A DNA stretch of 6,083 nt, from assembly GCA_027083665.1 (NCBI GenBank), contig JALWNV010000093.1, positions 1-6,083 of the forward strand, in the 5' to 3' direction. Of the stretch, positions 1-5,530 are shown in pieces. Every line of letters begins with the position of its first letter. The first letter of the stretch is position 1. Below the pieces are notes generated by a model. That model was not told the origin of the DNA and did no database searches. It was given only the letters and a program-made list of their open reading frames with translations. A program made the translations under genes and the position numbers. This DNA is from Helicobacteraceae bacterium. GTDB lineage: Bacteria; Campylobacterota; Campylobacteria; Campylobacterales; Sulfurimonadaceae.

Positions 1-2
1 CC

Positions 3-641
3 CATATCCTCACGGCGATGGGCAACGGCCTCGTGACGATCCTCATCATCATCGGCGCTTTCATCATCGCCGCGGTGCTGCTTGTCCACAAAGAGAGCGG
101 TGTAGCGTTCTACCGCCACCTGTCGCACCGGCTGATGGGTGATCTCGCCGAAGAGTGGGTCACGCTTTCGGCACTGACGGTACGCAGCGTCGCGACGGGC
201 GTCATCGGTGTTGCGGCGATCCAGGGAGCCTTCGCCCTCGCCGGGATGCTGGCGATGGACGTACCGTTTTCCATCGTGCTCGCCGTAGGCGTCATGTTTC
301 TGACCATCATTCAAATCCCCGCGCTCATCATCATCGGCCCCGTCATCGCCTATGTCTTCTCCCAGGGCAGCGGCACGGCGGAAGCGGTTTTTGCCGTCTA
401 CATGCTGATTGTCGCCGCCGGCGACGGCGTACTCAAACCCCTGCTCATGGGGCGCGGGGTCGATATCCCGATGCTCGTTGTCCTCGTCGGCGCCATCGGC
501 GGCATGCTGCTGTGGGGGATGATCGGCCTCTTTGTCGGTGCTGTCATCTTTGCCCTTTCGTACAAGCTTTTCAGTCTGTGGCTGCAAGAAGCGATCGAGG
601 ACGAACGGGAAAAAAAGTTACACGAGCCCGAACAATCATGA
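3..641 (+). CDS. AI-2E/PerM family transporter, C-terminal part (5' partial)
   Basis: Polytopic inner-membrane protein of the AI-2E transporter (PerM, formerly UPF0118) family. Known members include the autoinducer-2 exporter TqsA and some Na+/H+ antiporters, so the substrate is unknown. The frame is open from the left edge (first codons H-I-L-T-A), so the start lies outside the window. The 212 visible residues are roughly the C-terminal 60% of a typical 340-370 residue member. Numbering from the Met at 18, hydrophobic helices lie near residues 5-23, 58-80, 83-113, 121-137 and 150-187. The family's C-terminal signature is clear: a DGVLKPLLMGRGVDIP segment, then a Gly-rich GGMLLWGMIGLFVGAVIFAL helix. 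The tail is short, charged and probably cytoplasmic. It ends 35 bases before the FUSC gene and is probably co-transcribed with it. Family assignment is firm; function is not. Confidence 0.9.
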   Translation, partial: HILTAMGNGLVTILIIIGAFIIAAVLLVHKESGVAFYRHLSHRLMGDLAEEWVTLSALTVRSVATGVIGVAAIQGAFALAGMLAMDVPFSIVLAVGVMFLTIIQIPALIIIGPVIAYVFSQGSGTAEAVFAVYMLIVAAGDGVLKPLLMGRGVDIPMLVVLVGAIGGMLLWGMIGLFVGAVIFALSYKLFSLWLQEAIEDEREKKLHEPEQS

Positions 642-663
642 GTCCCGTCACCGCCGAAAAAAA

Positions 664-667
664 AGGA
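664..667 (+). promoter_or_regulatory. Ribosome binding site for the FUSC gene
   Basis: AGGA lies at the end of an eight-A run (657-664), nine bases before the ATG at 677. It supports that start over later in-frame Mets. The site sits inside a 10-codon open frame (638-670), so ribosomes leaving the upstream gene could affect access to it. Confidence 0.6.
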
Positions 668-676
668 TAAAACCGC

Positions 677-2797
677 ATGCCTACCGAAAGTGCCGTAGCG
701 ATATCGCTTCCGGTTCGGGTTTCACGCCTGTTGCCGCGGCCTTCTGCGCGCTTTGCGTTCGCGTTCAAATCCTCGCTCGCCGTCATGCTCGCCTATCTCA
801 TCCCCCTTTCGCAGGGATGGCCCCAGGGACAGACGGCGGTCATCTGCATCATTTTGATCGCCGCGGCGGGCCCGATCGGCGCTTCCGTACTCAAAGGCAC
901 GCTTCGGGTGCTGGGAACAGTGCTGGGCGGTATCATCGGGATGGCCCTTATCGCGGCCTTTCCGCAAGACCGCGAGCTCTACTTGCTGCTGACCTCGCTT
1001 GCGGTCACCGCCGTCCTCTACCTCGGCCGTATCTACCGGGGCGATCCGGTCCTTTTCACCCTGACCGCCGTCATGATCATGATGGTGTTCAACAACGGCG
1101 GAATGGACGACATCTTCCTCTACGGCATCAACCGCACCTACATGACGGTATTCGGTATCGTCGTTTATACCCTTATCGGCATCTACCTCTGGCCGGTACG
1201 CGATGAAACCGCCCACGACACCCTCGCGGCCGAACTCGGCCGAAAACTCATGCAGGTATTTCGTGCAGCGAGCGCCTCACAGCCGGAACGTTCCGAAGCG
1301 GCGGAAGCCGTCAGAGACTCGCTCGAACGCCTCCGGCAGAGCCGCTACGGTCTTGGAAGCGACAGCCGCAAGGCACTTTCGAACCGGCAGTGGCGCAGCA
1401 TCGTCGACGACTATGAACAGATCGCCGAACTGCTGACGCGCCGCGCCGAAGAAGGAACCGAAGCCGAAAGTTTCGTGCAAAACCTCTCCGAGGGCCTCGG
1501 TCAGATCGGCGCCATGATCGACGCACTCGCCGGGGCATGGGAACAGGGCTCCCCGCTGATACTTCCGGCGCCGTGGAAACCGCAATACGACAAAGAGGCC
1601 CTCGCAAGCAGCAGCCACCTTCAGCGTGCCGAAACTGTCGCCGCGGCGCAGCGTCTGTCCGACCTGCATACACAGCTTCGTCTCCTCGGCGAGAAGATCA
1701 ATGCCATGCTCAGCCCGATGCCGACACGTTTTGAGTATCGGCAGCGCAAACCTTTTTCGCGCTTTTTGTGGGGCGACCCTGACGATTTTCGTTCGGCGTT
1801 CGTGATTTTTCTCATCTTCTGGACGACCACCCTGCTGTGGATATGGATCAACCCTCCCGCGGGATTCATTATCGTCGCTCTCGCGACGCTGCTGTCGCCC
1901 CTGACGGTCAATACCCCGCTGCAGCCGGCTGTCATGATCGTCCTGTTCACCTTTTCGCTGTTGTTCGCAGCCGTATCCTACATCTTCGTTTTCTCCCACC
2001 TGCATTCGGGATGGCAGCTCGGGGCTTTTATCTTTGCCTACGCCTTTATCGGGTTTTATTTTCTCAAACCCGAACTGTCCATCTTTTTCCTGATAGGGCT
2101 GACCACTTTCAATATCGCCAACGAACAGGTTTTCAGCTTCAGCTACTTTTTGCTGTTTCTGTTTATCTTCTACGCCTTTTTGACGGTTTTGCTCTTTTTT
2201 TACTACTTCCCCTTCTCCACGCGGGCGGAATCGATGTTCCTGCGGCGCAAGAGACGTTTTTTCACCCTGGCCGCCCGGCTGGCCGAAACGGGAAAAAATG
2301 CCGCATCCGCCCTGCGGCACCTCGACCCGTCGCTCGAGAAGATGAAACTGTGGCTTTTCAAAATCGACCGCAGCTACTTCGACACGCTCGACGACGAGGC
2401 GCTCACACATTTTGCAAAAACATGCGACACGCTGGCCTACCGTCTGCGAATCCTTCAGCACCTGCGCCGCAAAAACCGCTACAATTCCCTGAGACGGCGC
2501 TATCATGAAACGTATGGCGCTTCCGGACCGGCAAAATACCTCGAACGCCTGAACAAAGCGCGCCGAAGAAACGATTTCGAAGCGATCGGCCGCGAGGCGG
2601 AAGAGGCGATGAAAGCGGAACATGCCGCATTGGAGCGTTTTCTCGAAACACTCCCGACCGCGGACAGCGGGGAAAAAGAACTGGTGGCCTTTTACGAGGA
2701 GACCGCCGCCGTCGCCCAGGTATGGAAAACGGTCCGGTCACTGGCTAAAACGATGGCGGATATCGATTTTCCCGCCCTGCGGACGGCGAGGTTTTAG
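677..2797 (+). CDS. FUSC family inner-membrane efflux protein (AaeB/YccS-like)
   Basis: Predicted inner-membrane component of an aromatic-acid-type efflux pump, 706 residues. The family's two-fold plan is visible. A first block of about six helices spans residues 28-173 and holds the Gly-rich segment GTVLGGIIGMALIAAF (80-95). A soluble, largely helical region spans about 175-365. A second membrane block spans about 371-513, followed by a charged cytoplasmic tail, about 514-706, rich in Arg, Lys and Glu. The second block is very Phe-rich: 24 of residues 424-513. Length and architecture match AaeB (about 655 residues) and YccS (about 720). The ATG at 677 is chosen for its AGGA site and because it precedes the first helix by a short N-tail. 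The stop abuts the next ATG directly, and an AaeA-like adaptor, DUF1656 protein and outer-membrane channel follow. This supports a role as the pump's inner-membrane component rather than an orphan YccS-type protein. Substrate unknown. Confidence 0.92.
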   Translation: MPTESAVAISLPVRVSRLLPRPSARFAFAFKSSLAVMLAYLIPLSQGWPQGQTAVICIILIAAAGPIGASVLKGTLRVLGTVLGGIIGMALIAAFPQDRELYLLLTSLAVTAVLYLGRIYRGDPVLFTLTAVMIMMVFNNGGMDDIFLYGINRTYMTVFGIVVYTLIGIYLWPVRDETAHDTLAAELGRKLMQVFRAASASQPERSEAAEAVRDSLERLRQSRYGLGSDSRKALSNRQWRSIVDDYEQIAELLTRRAEEGTEAESFVQNLSEGLGQIGAMIDALAGAWEQGSPLILPAPWKPQYDKEALASSSHLQRAETVAAAQRLSDLHTQLRLLGEKINAMLSPMPTRFEYRQRKPFSRFLWGDPDDFRSAFVIFLIFWTTTLLWIWINPPAGFIIVALATLLSPLTVNTPLQPAVMIVLFTFSLLFAAVSYIFVFSHLHSGWQLGAFIFAYAFIGFYFLKPELSIFFLIGLTTFNIANEQVFSFSYFLLFLFIFYAFLTVLLFFYYFPFSTRAESMFLRRKRRFFTLAARLAETGKNAASALRHLDPSLEKMKLWLFKIDRSYFDTLDDEALTHFAKTCDTLAYRLRILQHLRRKNRYNSLRRRYHETYGASGPAKYLERLNKARRRNDFEAIGREAEEAMKAEHAALERFLETLPTADSGEKELVAFYEETAAVAQVWKTVRSLAKTMADIDFPALRTARF
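2788..2791 (+). promoter_or_regulatory. Ribosome binding site deciding the start of the outer-membrane efflux gene
   Basis: GAGG lies in the last codons of the FUSC gene, six bases before the ATG at 2798. A stronger-looking AAAAGGAG at 2803-2810 is downstream of this ATG and 20 bases before the next in-frame ATG (2831), which is too far. The start at 2798 is therefore preferred. Confidence 0.5.
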
Positions 2798-4384
2798 ATG
2801 ACAAAAGGAGCGAACACGACCCGGTATTTCATGACGGCACTGGCAGGGGCACTGCTGCTTTCACTGGCCGGATGTACAAAAGTCGGTCCCGAATTCGGCG
2901 GTGTTCATCCGCCGGCACTTCCGGAGGCTCCGGAAAGCAACGCATCACATGAACGGCCCGACGCCTGGTGGAAAACCTTCGACGACCCCGTGCTGACATC
3001 GCTGATCGACAAGGCCGCACGGCAGAACCTCGACCTGCAAAGCGCCGGCCTGCGTATCCTGCAGTCGCGTGCGGCACTCGGGCTGAGCCGGGGACTGGCC
3101 TATCCTCAGGTACAGACCCTCTCGGGCAGTGCCGGCATTTCGCGCCTCCGCGACCGTAACGTCAATGCCGCCGGCATCAACTTCGACCTGGGGTGGGAGA
3201 TGGACATCTGGGGCAAATACGCCCGCGGCATCGAATCCTCCGAAGCCCTGCTCTATGCCTCCGTCGCCTCCTACGCCGACATCATGGTCTCGGTCTATGC
3301 CGAAATCGCGCGCAACTACATCGCCTACCGTACCGCACAGGAACGCATCACCTTCGCCCGCCGCAACATCACCATCCAAAAACGCGTCGTGGAAATGACA
3401 CAGGTACAGTACAACTCGGGCAATGTCTCCGAACTCGACATGCAGCAGGCCCGTTCGCAGCTCTACAGTACCCGTGCCGTTTTGCCCGAACTGCAAAACG
3501 AGATGGTCCGTTCGCGCAACGCCCTTGCCGTACTGCTGGGCACCTTCCCCCGGGAACTCGATCCGCTGCTGAAAAATAAAGCTTCGATGCCGGTACCTGC
3601 CGCCAAAACACATGGCAACCTCTACCTGCAGCCCGATGCCAAAACACTGCTCGCGGAGTCGTGTATCCCCGTCCCCCGGCTCGACGACAATCTCACTTTC
3701 GATGCCGCGCTGCTGGCACGCCGGCCCGACCTCAAAGCCGCCGAACATCTCGCCCATGCCGAAAGCGCGAAGATCGGCGTCGTTACCGCGGACCTCTATC
3801 CCAGTTTCACACTCTTCGGCACGATCGGCTACAACCCCACAGACGCAACGGGAAACTGGGTCGGCGGTTCCAAAGCCGTCGGTATCTCCGCCGGTCCGTC
3901 ATTTTCATGGAATATCTGGCAGTACGACCGTATCAGGAACCGTATCCGCGCCCAGGACGCCGCATTCGAACTGCGGCTGATCGACTACAACAAGAAAGTG
4001 CTGCAGGCCGTTGGCGAAGTCGACAGCGCACTCAGCGGCTACCGGTTCGCCCGGATACAGCTCGACGAGATCGAACACGCCCTCGACGCGACCGTACGGG
4101 CGTTCAATCTTTCGGCGACGCAGTACAACGACGGCCTGGTCAGTTACCAGCGGCTGCTCTCCACCGTCGAACGCCTGACGACGATCCAGGACCGCTACGC
4201 GCAGATCAAGGGCGCACTCGCCACCGACAGCGTCCTGCTTTACAAAGCGCTCGGCGGCGGATGGCGGCAGATGGGCGGTACGCATTATCTCTCCAAAGAG
4301 CGGGCCGCACGGATGCGTACACGTACCGACTGGGGTGAGTACCTCGACGACAACGCCACACTCCTGCCGGAGAAACTGCCGTGA
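2798..4384 (+). CDS. Outer-membrane efflux lipoprotein (NodT/OprM, TolC superfamily)
   Basis: Outer-membrane channel of a tripartite efflux pump, 528 residues. The N-terminus is a lipoprotein signal: short basic start, hydrophobic stretch (13-24) and lipobox LAGC with Cys26 as the predicted lipidated residue. Next comes the VGPEF motif (29-33), typical of NodT-family lipoproteins. Two outer-membrane efflux repeats follow. Recognisable elements are WWKTFDDPVLTSLI (57-70), FDLGWEMDIWGKYARG (129-144), LLARRPDLKAAEHLAHAESA (305-324), the ADLYPSFTLFG strand (331-341), FSWNIWQYDRIR (369-380), YNDGLVSYQRLL (443-454) and a near-terminal ALGGGW (484-489). Two parts look longer than usual: residues 251-304 before the second repeat, and about 39 residues after LGGGW. 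The start abuts the FUSC stop; the stop TGA overlaps the next ATG by one base. The start at 2798 gives a complete signal, and the alternative at 2831 would remove its basic N-region. Confidence 0.93.
   Translation: MTKGANTTRYFMTALAGALLLSLAGCTKVGPEFGGVHPPALPEAPESNASHERPDAWWKTFDDPVLTSLIDKAARQNLDLQSAGLRILQSRAALGLSRGLAYPQVQTLSGSAGISRLRDRNVNAAGINFDLGWEMDIWGKYARGIESSEALLYASVASYADIMVSVYAEIARNYIAYRTAQERITFARRNITIQKRVVEMTQVQYNSGNVSELDMQQARSQLYSTRAVLPELQNEMVRSRNALAVLLGTFPRELDPLLKNKASMPVPAAKTHGNLYLQPDAKTLLAESCIPVPRLDDNLTFDAALLARRPDLKAAEHLAHAESAKIGVVTADLYPSFTLFGTIGYNPTDATGNWVGGSKAVGISAGPSFSWNIWQYDRIRNRIRAQDAAFELRLIDYNKKVLQAVGEVDSALSGYRFARIQLDEIEHALDATVRAFNLSATQYNDGLVSYQRLLSTVERLTTIQDRYAQIKGALATDSVLLYKALGGGWRQMGGTHYLSKERAARMRTRTDWGEYLDDNATLLPEKLP
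4369..4372 (+). promoter_or_regulatory. Ribosome binding site for the DUF1656 gene
   Basis: GGAG inside the last codons of the outer-membrane gene lies 8 bases before GTG at 4381 and 11 bases before ATG at 4384. The spacing slightly favours the GTG, which would add one Met. The ATG overlaps the upstream stop as TGATG and is the more usual choice. The two starts give almost the same protein. Confidence 0.5.
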
Positions 4385-4599
4385 TGTCCAATCCCTATCC
4401 GCACGAACTGATGGTCGCAGGCGTCTGTTTTTCTCCCCTCATACCCGTGCTCGTCACGGCGTTTTTCGCGGCGGTGGCGACGGTATTTTTGCTCAACAAA
4501 ACGAAGCTCGCGCGCTGGTTTTACGCCCCTTCGTACGTTTTCGCGGCAATCATGGTACTCTTTGTCATCCTGACAGACCGCTTCTGGATACGATTTTGA
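4384..4599 (+). CDS. DUF1656 family small membrane protein (AaeX-like)
   Basis: A 71-residue inner-membrane protein of the DUF1656 family. E. coli AaeX (67 residues), encoded beside the AaeA/AaeB efflux pump, is the named relative; its exact role in the pump is not established. Two hydrophobic helices are visible, near residues 15-37 and 46-65, joined by a basic loop (NKTKLAR, 38-44). The HELMVAGVCFSPLIP start (7-21) matches the family's N-terminal pattern of an acidic residue, then Gly, then Pro before helix 1. The WFYAP stretch (45-49) stands where members usually have a W-x-P-A-L-F-D type motif, so the match there is looser. Both ends support translational coupling: TGATG overlap with the upstream gene and 10 bases to the adaptor gene. 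Size, topology and position between channel and adaptor make the family call solid. Confidence 0.85.
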   Translation: MSNPYPHELMVAGVCFSPLIPVLVTAFFAAVATVFLLNKTKLARWFYAPSYVFAAIMVLFVILTDRFWIRF

Positions 4600-4600
4600 A

Positions 4601-4604
4601 AGGA
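4601..4604 (+). promoter_or_regulatory. Ribosome binding site for the membrane fusion protein gene
   Basis: AGGA within GAAAGGAACAAG lies five bases before the ATG at 4610. It is well placed and fills most of the 10-base gap after the DUF1656 stop, so there is no room for a separate promoter. Confidence 0.7.
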
Positions 4605-4609
4605 ACAAG

Positions 4610-5530
4610 ATGCAGATTCTCACGACGATCGTCAAGCTGCTGCTGACCCTCGGCATTATCGCTGCGGCAGGCTATTTCGGCTATGAAAAATACCGCGACT
4701 ATTTCGATAACCCCTGGACCCGCGACGGCCAGGTCCGGACACAGGTGATCCAGGTCACACCGAGAGTCTCCGGGATGATTACCGCCATCCATGTCCGGGA
4801 TAACCAGCGCGTGAAAAAAGGCGACCTGCTTTTTGAAATCGACCCTTCGCAGTACCGTGTCAAAGTCGCCCAGGCCGAAGCGCGTCTTCGCCGTGCCGTT
4901 GAAAATGCCAAGGGACGGAAGATCGAATACGAACGGCTCAGGCAGATCGCCGAGAAAGACGCCGGAGCGGTCTCCCAAAAAGATCTCATCCGCAATGAGG
5001 TCGCCTATATCAAGGCCCTTGCGGACATCGACACGGCCAAGGAGAGTCTCAACGCCGCGAAACTCAACCTCGGCTTCACCAGGGTCTGCGCCGAAGTCGA
5101 CGGCTGGGTCTCGAACATCAACTTCCAGATCGGATCGCAGGCCGTGGCGAACAGGCCCCTCATGGCCCTCGTGGACAAAGACAGCTTCTGGGTTTTCGGT
5201 TTTTTCCGCGAAGACATGCTCTCCGGCGTCCGCGAAGGCGACCGTGCCGTCGTCACGCTCATGGCCTATCCCGATACGCCGCTGACAGGGCATGTCGAAT
5301 CCGTCGCCTGGGGCATCGCCCCCTCCGACGGCAACCCCGGGGAGAACCTGCTGCCGAGAGTCAAACCGGTCTTCCAGTGGATCCGCCTCGCGCAACGTAT
5401 CCCCGTGCGCATCGCCCTCGACCCGCTGCCTGAAACGATCAAGCTTCGCGTCGGGATGACGGCCTCGGTCATGGTACTCGCACACGATGCCAATGAAAGC
5501 GGAACGCCTGGACACGAAAAAGAGCGATGA
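4610..5530 (+). CDS. HlyD-family membrane fusion protein (AaeA/EmrA-like periplasmic adaptor)
   Basis: Periplasmic adaptor linking the inner-membrane FUSC component to the outer-membrane channel. It has 306 residues, close to E. coli AaeA at about 310. The order is an N-terminal membrane anchor (about 5-25), then the diagnostic PWTRDGQVRTQVIQVTPRVS run (35-54). The first lipoyl-like half continues through VKKGDLLFEIDP (68-79). A helical hairpin (about 82-155) with heptad-like Ala/Leu spacing follows. The second lipoyl half holds GFTRVCAEVDGWVSNI (155-170), and a beta-barrel region covers about 190-290. FQWIRLAQRIPVRI (255-268) and LRVGMTASVMVL (279-290) are characteristic of the AaeA/EmrA branch. 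The hairpin is short, which suits contact with a TolC-type channel. A clear AGGA site supports the start. The end overlaps the start of the phospholipase D gene. Family call firm; substrate unknown. Confidence 0.93.
   Translation: MQILTTIVKLLLTLGIIAAAGYFGYEKYRDYFDNPWTRDGQVRTQVIQVTPRVSGMITAIHVRDNQRVKKGDLLFEIDPSQYRVKVAQAEARLRRAVENAKGRKIEYERLRQIAEKDAGAVSQKDLIRNEVAYIKALADIDTAKESLNAAKLNLGFTRVCAEVDGWVSNINFQIGSQAVANRPLMALVDKDSFWVFGFFREDMLSGVREGDRAVVTLMAYPDTPLTGHVESVAWGIAPSDGNPGENLLPRVKPVFQWIRLAQRIPVRIALDPLPETIKLRVGMTASVMVLAHDANESGTPGHEKER

Noticed and set aside
609..664. A7 and A8 tracts as phase-variation switches
   Set aside because: A7 (610-616) encodes Glu-Lys-Lys at the extreme C-terminus of the AI-2E protein and A8 is intergenic, so slippage would hardly change a major protein. 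The tracts are short for phase variation.
642..676. Promoter or terminator in the largest intergenic gap
   Set aside because: The gap is only 35 bases, with an A8 tract and a ribosome binding site but no hairpin and no recognisable -35/-10 pair.
1277..2623. Long open frame (448 codons) on the minus strand opposite the FUSC gene
   Set aside because: Its translation is rich in Arg, Gly, Gln and Glu with no recognisable domain, as expected from reading GC-rich coding DNA backwards. The plus strand here encodes clear membrane helices of a known family.
2803..2810. AAAAGGAG as a ribosome binding site for an internal start at 2831
   Set aside because: The 20-base spacing is too long, and the internal start would remove the basic N-region of the signal peptide.
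2896..2914. Perfect 6-bp inverted repeat (CGGCGG / CCGCCG, 7-base loop) considered as a terminator
   Set aside because: It lies inside the outer-membrane gene just after the signal sequence, encodes Gly-Gly-Val-His-Pro-Pro and has no T-run after it. A minor mRNA-structure role is possible but unsupported.
2945..3757. Minus-strand open frame (270 codons) opposite the outer-membrane efflux gene
   Set aside because: Gly- and Val-rich shadow of a well-supported gene, with no domain or plausible start context.
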